This document shows, piece after piece, positions 54,637-64,000 of a stretch of DNA of 64,000 bases (the first letter of the stretch is position 1; every line of letters starts with the position of its first letter). The notes beneath the pieces are model-generated. The model was given only the letters and a program-made list of their open reading frames with translations. It had not been told where the DNA came from and ran no database searches. The position numbers were made by a program, and so were the translations under genes. The stretch is from Salvia splendens (taxonomy: Eukaryota > Streptophyta > Magnoliopsida > Lamiales > Lamiaceae), in assembly GCF_004379255.2 (NCBI RefSeq), contig NC_056033.1, positions 23,242,209-23,306,208 on the forward strand. The letters are read 5' to 3'.

Positions 54637-55590
54637 ATTGAAACTAAAAATATAACATATAACTGTCCCACATCGGTGTCAAGAGAAAACTGAAACTAGT
54701 TTATATATGTCATGGGCCCCTCCTCGTATCACCAATTGATTTTAGGATGGAACTCATGGATTTCTATCAATTATTATTAATCTCAACATGCAAGAAGTCT
54801 CATGATTCCCCGATTCATGAATGTCTTGTTATTCCATAGAAAAAATAATAAGTATAGGGAATGACTTCTGTTACGGAAAACAAAAAGGCAAAAAAAAACT
54901 CGTAAAAATAATTAAATTCAAGTTATAGGAAATAAATATATAGTTAAAATAGCATAAATATTCATATTAATTTACAACCATCAAGTTATACTACCTGATT
55001 TTACTCATCCAATTTTAAAATGATCAATTATACCCCACAGCCGTCAAATGGTTGCAGGTGAACAGTATATTGCAGTAAATTTTCATTTTAAACTATTTTT
55101 CATCTTGATTAGAGTTGGGACAAACTTCATTTCAAAACTATTGTTTAAACAAGATTGTTCAGATTTCATCACTTTATTAAGGTTTTAAATTAGAGGGATT
55201 TCATAATTACTCTCTATAAAATGAGGTTTACTTTTAATAGCCCCTTAAGCGAGAAAAATCATGTTTCATGAATTTGGTTAAGGAAAAATCTCATCTGAAG
55301 TGCTTTTGGTGAACATTTTGCTCCTGAGACTCAGGAAGAGTGTATGAGTCTTTTTATCTATAATTAATACACGTCATATATCTTTATGAGTGCATTGGTT
55401 TTCTTAATTTTTACAATTAAAATACATGTGCATGCAATGAGTGTGGCATAGAAAAGATGTTTATGATAAAAATAAAAATAAAAATAAAAAGAAAAATCGC
55501 TCATATCTGCCATCTCTGATTCATAATGTGCTGATTGCACACGCCGCCACTGCATATTTACATTTGATACGACCATAATGCCCTTTTAGG
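54637..55590. other. Right interior of the MULE: LTR-like remnant and AT-rich DNA
   Basis: Near 54670-54740 lies CTGTCCCACATCGGTGTCAA ... GTCATGGGCCCCTCC, a pattern common in retrotransposon LTRs or promoters (with TATATAA in leftward orientation). The rest has no gene that I recognise. Confidence 0.4.
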
Positions 55591-55726
55591 GCGGAAGGGT
55601 GTTTTAATCAGAAAAAACATGATATGTGATTATATTAAAAGTCAGAGTCTTATGCAGATATTTTTTTTATCAAGGGTCTGGAGTGTAACAAATAGAAACA
55701 TCAGAGACATTTTATATAGTTCACTC

Positions 55727-55735
55727 TAAAATTAA
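55727..55735. repeat. Right 9-bp target duplication of the 8.7-kb MULE
   Basis: TAAAATTAA, identical to 47035-47043. Confidence 0.9.
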
Positions 55736-55883
55736 AGCCATGACTTTGGATAAGATTATATTTTTGTAGAATACCCGAAATGAAAAAAGATGAGACTAAT
55801 TTTTGTGGACAATGAAGTAATGTATACTCCATCACTCCATGGCTTTTATATGTATAAAAACGTGATATTTGTATAATATGGGT

Positions 55884-56127
55884 GATAAAATACAAACTCT
55901 AAAAATTGTACAAACTTTGATCTGGATTGTTAGAAAATGTCAACAGATGACAAAATAACGACAATAAAAAATGTCAACACAGTTTCAACACAATGTCAAC
56001 ACAACATAAATTATTGAAACTGTGTTGACATTTTTTGTTGCTATGATTTTGTCATCTGTTAACATTTTCCAACGGTCCAGATCATAGTTTGGAGTTTGTA
56101 CAATATTTAGAGTTTGCATTTGATTAC
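55884..56127. mobile_element. Fold-back MITE with GTTGACAT motifs
   Basis: The left half (ATACAAACTCTAAAAATTGT, GATCTGGATTGTTAGAAAAT, GTCAACAGATGACAAAAT) is repeated inverted in the right half (ATTTTGTCATCTGTTAACAT, CGGTCCAGATCATAGTTTGG, AGTTTGTACAATATTTAGAG). The whole 240 bp is a hairpin. The loop carries several ATGTCAACACA motifs, as in elements A and P, although the ends are not theirs. Confidence 0.75.
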
Positions 56128-56895
56128 ATCCCTATTACATGTGTAACAGTGTATGATAAAAAATCGAGAAGTCGTATAAAGTGATAGAAAAGTTCTCGTT
56201 GTCACATTTCACCATCTAAGGATGGAATGGTTAAATTTCGTTACGCTCGTTCGATTTCGTGTGGTGATTCCCCAAAGTGACACAAAACCGTGTCTTCATC
56301 ATTCAAGAGAGTTGGGAAGGAAGGTGTCGTGATCCGTTCGCCTTCATCCTAACGCTCGACTTCCCCTTTCCTTGTATGTTTGGCAAATTAGGGCCCCAAC
56401 TTATAAACATCCGTCCAACCATCGTTTAGAAATTAAAGCAGTTAATAAGTTGTCAACGTACAACTATAGTTCAAGTGCTCGGACTAGACTACAACTAAAG
56501 CTTTCTATGTTCTCAAGCATAAGGCACATATTCGAGTCTATAGTCCACATTTAACAAATCATCATCAAACATGCATAATTACACTTCACACTTCTACATC
56601 AATCATTGACACATCATCATTACCATATTTCACATTCACGCATCGACTTAAAATTCCTCGAAAGAAAGAGTTAGGCCCGTTAGTTTGCAAGGAAAGCAAA
56701 GTTGATAGCGAAAATGAGTCATAGGAATATGATTCATTATAACTTTACTTTCCTATATTTGAAAAACATAACAATATTTTAAATTTTAAATTTTAATTTT
56801 AAAATTAACTTAAGAATATAATAGTTAATTTACTTTAAATATATACAAAAAAATATATAATATGACATTATTTTCATAAATACTTCAATATATCA
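56128..56895. other. Unassigned intergenic DNA
   Basis: Contains a moderately GC-rich piece near 56220-56400 without a protein match that I know, then AT-rich DNA. Confidence 0.35.
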
Positions 56896-56896
56896 C

Positions 56897-57134
56897 TCCC
56901 TCCGTTTTTAAAAATAGCAACTATTTCTCTTTTAGCCGTTCCTTAAACATAAAAACTTTAGAATCTTTCTATTTTAGGACATGGACCCCACAATCCACTA
57001 ACTCTACTTTCACTATTTTTTCTCTTCCTCTCTCTTACTTTACTCATTTTTCTTTCCTTCTCTCTTACTTTACCAATTGTGCATTAAAACCCGTGACGTT
57101 TTAAATGTTTCTATTTTTTTTAATACGAAGGGAG
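56897..57134. mobile_element. Stowaway-type MITE
   Basis: Left end CTCCCTCCGTTTTTAAAAAT and right end (inverted) CTCCCTTCGTATTAAAAAAA, with TA after the right end. The central part has many CTCTTACTTTACTC-type repeats usual for this MITE group. Confidence 0.75.
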
Positions 57135-57670
57135 TATATTAATTTAAATCTACACTTTTAATTAAACAATGATCTAAATAATTAAGAAAATATACAAAAT
57201 CAAAGATCTTGTAGAAAAAATATAACGATGCATATCAAAAAAAAAATTTGAAACTAAACAATAAATAATTCTTAAATAATAATCCTAGAAAATTTATAAA
57301 TTTAATAACTGCAAAATAAAAAAGTGAACTAAATTCATCCTAATAATTCTTTCAAAATATCTCTTTTGCATTCTTGTCGCGAAAAGTGTAAAAGTAATCT
57401 AATAAATCTGGATCTCAAACAATTTTCATTGCAATCTAATAAATCTGGATCTCACACAATTTCCATAAGCTGATAAGCCTTCAATCTCTTCCAATTTTTG
57501 ATAAAGCTTATGATTGTCTTTTTTCTATTTGTCACCCGCATTAAAACTTTCAAATAATCTTACCCATTTGATCACTCGACTTTTCCATTTGCTAAGTAAA
57601 CACAGTAAACAAATTAGTCATACTCTCCAAACTGAATATCAAACCATCAGAACTTCTCCTTCTTTTCCGC
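57135..57670. other. AT-rich DNA flanking a decayed Harbinger
   Basis: No gene recognised. It may contain the 3' end of the decayed element that follows. Confidence 0.35.
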
Positions 57671-58290
57671 TTATGTTTTTTTTGAAGTTCCTTCACTTCG
57701 AGGTGTAATTATTGAAGGTGCACCATCTTCACCAAATTCTTCATCTCCTTGATCGACATTTTGCTCTCCATCTAAGTCCTCAATCATATCTACCACAACT
57801 TCAGCATATGGTCCAACAACTCTATCTTTGCCCCAAACAAATGATAGTTGATCAAAGTAAGGAAAAAGTTTGTTTCTCATGAAAGTGCAATCTGGATGGC
57901 TCTACACAAATACAATAACATAATTTCATGATACTAACGTACAATATATAAGCAACAAATGGATAAATAAAAAATGAATAAGACATATATTTATTTTACC
58001 TTTAAGTAATTATCCCACACGTCTGCACTTGTAGTAACACATTTTCTTTCATCATCCCAGCCAAATCCACTTAGTTCTCCATTGGTACGCACTTATAGAT
58101 AACATTCAATACATGGTTTTTCTTTAAGACCATGATGGCCCGACAACTTTTCTTGCAATATTTTCTCCAACTCCTTTTGATAATCTTTTTTTTACTTCCA
58201 GTTCACTATCCCAGTTCCTACTTCTCTTCAACTCAACAATTAATTCTACAAGTTTCGCATCTTCTTCAATAGTCCATACATTATCCCTTG
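57671..58290 (-). pseudogene. H3 Myb/SANT-like Harbinger accessory protein gene, decayed
   Basis: Reading leftward: DNVWTIEEDAKLVELIVELK (SANT-like helix), a disrupted stretch corresponding to the second helix with a stop after KVVGPSWS, then GELSGFGWDDERKCVTTSAD and VWDNYLK. After an intron comes HPDCTFMRNKLFPYFDQLSF, VWGKDRVVGPYAE and an acidic tail to the stop at 57671. The family is the Myb/SANT-like accessory protein of plant PIF/Harbinger elements. At least one frameshift and stops are present. Confidence 0.75.
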
Positions 58291-58509
58291 CCGCGCCATC
58301 TAAAATATATCAAAGCTCAACAAATAACTATAACATTATCCGATAATATAATGGAGTTAATGCTAAACTTATATGAATCATAAAAAAGTATTAAGCATAG
58401 CAATTCAAAATGTCATAAGTATCCTAAACTATTACATAAAAAGCTAAGGTATCAATATGACAAGTAGAGTTCAAATGATGTGAAAAAGTACAATAATAAT
58501 ATAAAACAA

Positions 58510-58875
58510 GATGTCTATTTTGCATCCAATCATTAAACATTTGGTTAGCTAAATTATATCTCCAATCTGTCCATTCTTGAGTCGGTTCAATGTCGGCTCT
58601 CCATCTAATTCATTAACCTCTCTTCTTCATTTTGAGAACTATCACCATAGTCATTTTCAATGGGATCAACATGCATATTTTCTCTAATGTGATTTTGAAG
58701 AAGAAAACATGCCATTATAGTTCTGCCTTGTTGCTTGATTGGATAAAAACTTGAATTTAATTCTAATGATTCCTCAATGCATCTTTAGCATTCCAAAACA
58801 CATCTCATTAACATTTCTAGCAGATGCGTGCTTCATATTAAAATTTCTTTTGGAGTTGTTGGTTGACGTCCATTC
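58510..58875 (-). pseudogene. H3 Harbinger (HARBI1-type) transposase, C-terminal remnant
   Basis: The - strand carries MKHASARNVNEMCFGMLKMH, then in another frame YPIKQQGRTIMACFLLQNHI and RENMHVDPIENDYGDSSQNE, and near 58590 EPTQEWTDWRYNLANQMFND. These are the recognisable end of plant Harbinger transposases (the NVIE.CFG.LK... and MACCLLHN..R blocks). Stops and shifts are frequent. With 57671-58290 it marks an old Harbinger whose ends I could not find. Confidence 0.8.
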
Positions 58876-59275
58876 CTCCACTCTCAATCATTTAACCTTG
58901 CTGCTATTAATTTATTGTGTATATTTTTTTCCAAAACTTATAATCTACTGTTTTACTTTGCATAACTCTTAAAGTGTGATTGTTCTTCTTGTAGTAGATA
59001 TCCAAAATCGTGTAACAATAGACAGATATACTTTGCATAATTCTAACCTTGCTGCTATTAATTAATGTGTGTTTTTTTTAAAAAAATCTATCATATTTTT
59101 TCAAAGATTCTATATAAATTTATATACGAAACCGAGATAGTTACCTTTCAGAAAATCTAATGATAGGGAAATTTTTTCTTCTGAAGGTGGGAAAAAAGAT
59201 AAAACGAAATAAAACGGATTATTACTCCAAATTGAATCCAAATTTCAGTTTAAAACTTATGTAATGAACCTCTTT
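58876..59275. other. AT-rich spacer
   Basis: The segment CCTTGCTGCTATTAATTTAT occurs near 58900 and again near 59050. No gene is seen. Confidence 0.35.
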
Positions 59276-59289
59276 GGTTAACCCAAAAA

Positions 59290-59524
59290 GTGGGGTAGAT
59301 CCGCGATCTAAGGGAAGGAATTAACATATGAGACAGGAAACTCTCAAGTACGGTTCTAAGGGAAGGAATTACGGGGAGAACAGGCCATTCACCAGGGCGA
59401 TTCTGAAATTGCGGAGGCTTGGTTTGATCAAGCTGCTGAGTATTGGAAACAGGCTATAGCACTTACTCCTGGTAATTATATTGAAGCACATAATTGGTTG
59501 AAGATCACAGGGCGTTTCGAATAA
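59290..59524 (+). pseudogene. ycf3: Nuclear plastid-DNA insertion: ycf3 exon 3 with the end of intron 2
   Basis: Positions 59372-59524 (153 bp) encode [36 protein letters not shown] and [14 protein letters not shown], then TAA. This is the last exon of the plastid photosystem I assembly gene ycf3 at its usual exon length. The preceding bases include ATGAGACAGGAAACTCTCAA and TACGGTTCTAAGGGAAGGAA, the 3' end of its group II intron. One visible change is Arg to Gly near the end. Exons 1 and 2 are absent and the flanks are nuclear repeats, so this is a transferred fragment (NUPT) and not a working gene. Borders beyond the exon and intron are approximate. Confidence 0.9.
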
Positions 59525-60261
59525 AAAAATAAAAGAAGGCGCCTTTTATTTATATTTATTTTATAATATTTAATTATTATTTGTTATAATAAAAATGAAT
59601 TTCTAATTCATATGAAATCGTATTCACATTTTCATGTATTTGCGTTGACATATTTAATACACTATATTGACAGAATGGTTCTAAACCCTAACTTTGGTAG
59701 TAATTCTTATCTTTTTAATATTCAAAAATGAAAAATAAAATTACACATGATAATTTATAAACCATTAGATCTCTATTTATGGTCTTAAATTAGTCGTAGT
59801 TAGCAATTATATGGTGAGTTACTAATTGATCACATCCCCTAAACCACATAGAGTTCACCGTTTGACAAATGGATCAGAGTCTACTGGATTTTTTTTATTT
59901 GAGCCAAATTGAGAAATTTATTTTATCAAAACTTATGATCTGTTGTTTTACTTTATCAATTTTATTTAAAACGGTGCCATTTCCAAAATTCTTATTTTTA
60001 GAAAACGGAGGAAGTAATAAATTTTAAGACCATTTAAAAAATTCTAAAAATTATCATAATGTACTCAAACTTGACAAATTTTAGTTACTATAGAAAGAAG
60101 AGTACTCCCTTGTTACAAAGAATAGTTCCATTCTTTAGAGTTAACGAAATTAATGAAAAATTGATAAAGTAAGAAAATAGATAAAGCAAAGATAGATTTA
60201 GAGAAAAGAATGAATATGGTATAGGAGAGAAAGTTGAAACGAAAGTATTTTTGGTGGACTA
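59525..60261. other. AT-rich intergenic DNA with MITE remnants
   Basis: Partial Stowaway-like sequence (TACTCCCTTGTTACAAAGAA near 60100) lies up to the H4 insertion; H4 may have landed in it. No gene. Confidence 0.4.
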
Positions 60262-60499
60262 TAAGAGCATCTCCAATGCCGGCGTCAAAATCACGACGCC
60301 GATTTTTCGCCGACGCCGGTTCTGACGCCGAACCATTGGAACCGGCGTCGGCGAAATCGGCGTCAAAATCGGCGTGGCCATGCCGATTCGCGCGATGACG
60401 CCGGTTCCGACGCCGGTTCCTCCGGCGCCATTGTGGGTCCCGGATCGGCGTCAAACCGGCGTCAGATTTTATTTTTTATTTTTTTTCTTTTGAAAACAC

Positions 60500-60507
60500 T
60501 ATATATA
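60500..60507 (+). promoter_or_regulatory. TATA box of the H4 gene
   Basis: TATATATA in CACTATATATACGCG, about 95 bases upstream of ATG 60597. Confidence 0.6.
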
Positions 60508-60596
60508 CGCGCTTTGAACATCATTTTCATTCGCACCACTTGTTTTAACGAGTACTCTCTCTCTACCTTACTTTCTGTACAAGATCAATTTAAGAA

Positions 60597-61046
60597 ATGA
60601 GTAATGACGGTGGTAGTGGTGGGGATGCGGATGAGTACAAGCGTATGATGAACGAAGAGCTAGATGCCTATACGAGCCGTGAGGTTGATCGATGGATGCA
60701 GAGTTATATGCAGCCGGCGGCACCTCGCCCACGACCAGTTGTCCACCGTCGACAAGTGGTTGATCGTGATCATGAAGCTGCACATCAGCGCCTGTTCACA
60801 GATTACTTCACAGAGGAGCCGCGTTTTAACGCCAACCATTTCAGGCGTCGTTTTAGGATGAGGCGGGACGATAATGAGGCCGGTCCAAGCCACGGCGCCG
60901 CCACCGCCAGCGTACGAGGTGGGGTACCTCACGATGAAGAAGCCCTCCTCCAAGCACATGCCGACATGCGTCAGACGGAGGCTCATATTCGACTCCAAAA
61001 GGATTTAGTTGAAGAGTTGTGGGCGCGGAGGATTGCAAGGCGTTAG
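60597..61046 (+). CDS. H4 deletion-fused Harbinger transposase remnant (149 aa, open frame)
   Basis: The N-terminal part (VVDRDHEAAHQRLFTDYFTE followed by FNANHFRRRFRMRR) matches the start of plant HARBI1-type transposases. Right after FRRRFRMRR, where the DDE core should begin, it jumps to a Gly/Ala stretch and then to EEALLQAHADMRQTEAHIRL and QKDLVEELWARR, which looks like the transposase C-terminus. The whole catalytic core is missing, yet the frame is open from ATG to stop. It could make a small non-catalytic protein; I have no evidence that it does. Confidence 0.7.
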   Translation: MSNDGGSGGDADEYKRMMNEELDAYTSREVDRWMQSYMQPAAPRPRPVVHRRQVVDRDHEAAHQRLFTDYFTEEPRFNANHFRRRFRMRRDDNEAGPSHGAATASVRGGVPHDEEALLQAHADMRQTEAHIRLQKDLVEELWARRIARR

Positions 61047-61450
61047 TTTTTATGTAAATTTATGTAATTTTTTTAAATGTAATTTTTTTAAATGTATTTT
61101 TTTAAATTATTGTACTTTTTGAAATTTTAATAGTATTATTCAATTTAAATGTATTTGTCTCGTAAATTACATTCCGTATGTTGATACGAGTGTAAATTAA
61201 ATTATATAATTGTTATTAGTGATGTAGATAGGTAGTGTGAAGGCTATGTGAGGGCTATTTGATGTCCAGTTGATGTGGCAAGCTGATGTGGCAGGAGAAT
61301 TGTAGTGCTGATAATGTAGGAGTGTGAAGGCTACGTGGGGGGCTATTTGACGTCCAGTCTTAGTGGAGATGCTCTAAAACAGGAGTAAAAGGAGTCTGAG
61401 TCATAAATAAAGTATATACCTCATAGGAGTATTACCATTTCTCAATATAC

Positions 61451-63533
61451 ATGGACCCTACGTCATCAGTTAACATCCGCCCGCCGGCATCGGCAAAGCG
61501 TCGCCGCCGTGTCTCTCTGACCACAATTGACGCTCTCGGAGCCGACACTCTATTCATGATTTTCACTTTTCTCGACCTCGTCCACCTAATTCGCTGCTCG
61601 GCCGTCTGCAACTCATGGTACCCCTCTTTCTCTCTCTCACTCTTAGATAGAGCGACTATTGTTCCTCTTCGGCGCATCTGTTGATTATAGTTATTTCGTT
61701 TAGGGCTTTTTCTTTGTATTTGTAAATTTTGACGTGTTAATCGAATGATGGAAAATGAGAAACAGTTTAGAGAGATAACTATCAAATTATTGAAACATTC
61801 GTTTTAATTTTTAAATATCATTCGACTTGAAACGTTATGTTGCGCCTTATATATTTTTTGGTTTGTTTCATGGTTGAAGGAGGGCAGTGATTACTAAACT
61901 GAAGCTGCTGCAATTACAGTATCACAAGCAACATCAGGCTGATTCTGCTAGTGTCTCTGATTTGTCTAATTATTCAGAAAAATTGATAAATATACAGATG
62001 GAGCAGCTAGCTATGGATCAACAAAGATCTTCTTTACTACAAGGACATGTTGGTGTTTTTCAGTGGAAAGCTCACTCGGTAGGGTAAATCTTTATCCTTT
62101 TCTACTCTATTCGTATTTCCATATCGGCCTGCCACTTTTTAGTTGTTTTAAGCTTCAAAATTTTTACTTGCATTGAGTTAAGCAATTTAAGTAGTGAGTT
62201 AAGTGAATGGAGAATAAAGTAGGAAAGGAAAAAAGAGAGAGGTAAAGAGAGAATAAAGTTAGAGAGGAGAAATATGTTGCTTTTTGCCAAAAAAAAGAAA
62301 TGACTCAGCTAAAGTGGGACAATTCAAAAAGGAAAACGACTCAGCTACAGAGGGACGGAGGGAGTACATTTTAGTAATATATTGATTGGTACTCACTACT
62401 CAGGCCTTCAACTAATCATATCACTTTTAATTTATGTTTTTGAGTTGCAATTATGTCGCATTTGGTAGAACTTGCCTGAGGCTCGCAATCGGAATAAACC
62501 TGTGGTCAACTTGAAATCGCATGTGTGGATACTCTGGCTCCAACTCATCTGGGCTTGACATATGGTAGGTTGGCATGTACTCTTACGAACCTGTTCCAAC
62601 CTACGAACCACCAGCTCTGACGTGGAATCAGTGGTTCTACATCAACCATGTCAACTTAAAGATATGAACTGAGTGCCATTTGATGAGCAGATGGATGTAA
62701 TTAATACTCATGGAATTCTTCTGTAGTATATCTACTTGATCGTCCCTGCTAATACATCCTGGCAGTTGTTTCAGATTACTTAGGGCTCCATAAGTTCATA
62801 TACATGTAGGGAGGAATAGTTTAAGATCTTTTTTGGAGTATGCCTTTTGTCAGGGCACAATTAAAGGAGCAAAGTTCCTTTGACTCAGTTCAATATATAT
62901 TTTCTAACTGTGATCAGCTTCGCTAGCTTAGAACATGATTTATTGAAAATGTTTTGCCATTCCCTTCAAGTTCAGAATACTACAATTGTCCTTGATTTCA
63001 CAGCTATCTTCAGATCTAGTTTTCTCATTCTAGGCAATCATTTTAATTAATATATTTGAGTATAAAGTATAACATTTTCCCTTTCCTAGTATTACTTTTA
63101 TTCAAATATCAGTATCTGCATTTGAAATTGATGGTATTATGCAACCAGTCGGGTTTTCTGAACCATATTTTCTGTCCACCATAATGACGATAAATTCCTA
63201 CATGGATATTAAGTTTTGAATGTCATTCCACTTTATTTGGATTTCATTTTCCAGAATTCCATGGTTAACTAACCCTTGAAATGTTTGTTGTGCTTATATA
63301 TTCTTTTGTCTATTCTTTGTGCACTTTCCCCAAACCAACTCTAGGATTGTGCTTATTTGAAAGTAAATTATTTCATTTTTAGCATCCAGCTCTTTCATTT
63401 CACATTTTTTGTTCACTTTGGGTCAAATTTATGTTACAATTTCAAAGGCATAACTATATTAGCATGCTTTTTTCTTAGGTTTACCAAATGCAGAATGAAA
63501 ATGGGATTGATTCTCACTGGTGTTGGAGATAAG
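61451..63533 (+). CDS. F-box / WD40-type protein gene, first three exons (continues past the window)
   Basis: Exons 61451-61617, 61880-62083 and 63479-63533 splice in phase with GT-AG borders. Exon 1 encodes MDPTSSVNIRPPASAKRRRR and an F-box (ALGADTLFMIFTFLDLVHLI, RCSAVCNSW). Exon 2 continues RAVITKLKLLQLQYHKQHQA to MEQLAMDQQRSSLLQGHVGV and FQWKAHS. Exon 3 encodes CRMKMGLILTGVGDK, the first WD40-like strands. By memory this matches the Arabidopsis F-box/WD40 protein FBX2 (At5g21040), a presumed substrate receptor of SCF ubiquitin ligases. WD40 repeats should follow beyond 64000. The start codon is the first ATG after the H4 element. Confidence 0.85.
62105..62364. mobile_element. Stowaway-like MITE in intron 2 of the F-box gene
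   Basis: The right end reads GGGACGGAGGGAG before TA, the left end CTCTATTCGTATTTCC after TA. A doubled AACGACTCAGCTACAG-type subend near 62300-62350 suggests a complex or nested copy. Confidence 0.6.
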
Positions 63534-64000
63534 GTATGAAGCATTCTACTTTCTACAACTAATATATCAAGAACACCGGCTTGTGTCTTTGTAAGAGCAG
63601 CATAGTTGGTTTTAAGAATATGTGCATTAGGCATCTGGTAGCTCTTCCATTTTTTTCTTCTTTTTAACAGTTTTTCTTTAAAAGATAACTAGATGCAAGG
63701 AAGGATTAAAAAAACTAAATAGAGTATGTTAACAGTAAGAGACTGGCTCGAATATTTTACAAAGAAAGTATGCTGGCAATGAGAAACTGACAATTTGATA
63801 AATATGACTGGAACCAACTTTTGAATAAAATTATATATTGAAGCATCACATATTTTCTTATGCTATTCTGAATCATCTATAATGATAAATCATAGTTAAT
63901 CTCTGTGAGGTCAAATGAAGAGACATGTACCAGTCTGTTTGCATGATATGGTTTCGTGTAGCACAATCTTGTTGAAAAATTAGAGATTTATTTTTCTATT
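63534..64000 (+). other. Start of intron 3 of the F-box gene
   Basis: Begins GTATGAAG after exon 3. No further exon is recognised before the window ends. Confidence 0.6.

Larger units (their letters stand above)
47044..55726. mobile_element. MULE ends enclosing 8.7 kb, with nested Harbinger and copia elements
   Basis: The left end GAGTGAACTATATAAAATGT and the inverted right end are identical for 20 bases and stay similar for about 120 bp. The 9-bp duplication TAAAATTAA is perfect. The same end family bounds the 1.5-kb Pack-MULE at 38644-40138. No transposase of its own is visible. The interior is a Harbinger-type element and a complete copia element, probably later insertions into a small non-autonomous MULE. 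Confidence 0.85.
60265..61374. mobile_element. H4: internally deleted PIF/Harbinger element in the F-box gene's 5' region
   Basis: The left end GAGCATCTCCAATGC and inverted right end GAGCATCTCCACTAAG are flanked by TAA at 60262-60264 and 61375-61377. The left subterminal part is rich in GACGCCGG/CCGGCGTC motifs. It holds one intact short frame derived from the transposase. It ends 76 bp upstream of the next gene's ATG. Confidence 0.85.

Noticed and set aside
59372..59524. A functional ycf3 gene
   Set aside because: Only exon 3 and part of the intron are present, surrounded by nuclear repeats.

Overview
This window is nuclear DNA from a flowering plant. The evidence is multi-exon genes with GT–AG introns, abundant plant transposon families (copia, FAR1-type MULE, hAT, PIF/Harbinger, Stowaway), and a scrap of plastid ycf3. 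A eudicot is most likely. I lean towards the mint order but cannot prove it from this sequence alone. The DNA is AT-rich, and almost all of it is mobile-element DNA. Only two ordinary host genes are visible: a UPF0114-family plastid membrane protein gene (43.2-46.4 kb) and the 5' half of an F-box/WD40-type gene (61.5 kb to the window edge). Each has a PIF/Harbinger element 60-76 bp upstream of its ATG.

Layout. 0-1.9 kb: the 3' end of a Tork-like copia element with its 3' LTR. 1.9-38.6 kb: elements lying end to end and separated by (TA)n tracts. In order these are A (1939-2580), B (2636-4456), C (4480-5244), C' (about 5253-6533), K1 (6560-20366), D (20379-21940), a duplicated D/P junction, P (a 5.6-kb near-perfect palindrome, 23523-29135) and K2 (29170-38548). 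K1 and K2 are related MULEs without evident terminal inverted repeats. Each carries an Ulp1-like protein gene on the + strand and a convergent FAR1-type transposase gene on the - strand. Each also holds a fragment of a host gene (an LRR receptor kinase in K1, a glycosyltransferase in K2). K1 is interrupted by a complete hAT element with perfect 8-bp target duplications and an intact-looking transposase. 38.6-40.1 kb: a Pack-MULE with a 9-bp target duplication carrying a trihelix-factor fragment. 41.2-43.1 kb: a PIF/Harbinger element. 47.0-55.7 kb: a pair of MULE ends of the same family as the Pack-MULE, with a perfect 9-bp target duplication, enclosing a Harbinger-type element and a full copia element. 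55.7-61.4 kb: MITEs, a decayed Harbinger, a plastid-DNA insertion and an internally deleted Harbinger.

The most interesting pattern is that each family of TA-bounded elements is filled with its own short motif, repeated many times in non-coding DNA. GCATTAT fills K1 and K2, GTTGACAT fills A and P, TACTTCAT fills C, C' and D, and TATCATTTTAT fills B. Motif and terminal sequence go together. K1, K2 and P also encode divergent versions of one domain that precedes the Ulp1-like part. This resembles the sequence-specific anti-silencing system of Arabidopsis VANDAL elements (a VANC protein and its motif), but with several families side by side. That reading is inference; the motif distribution itself is seen directly.
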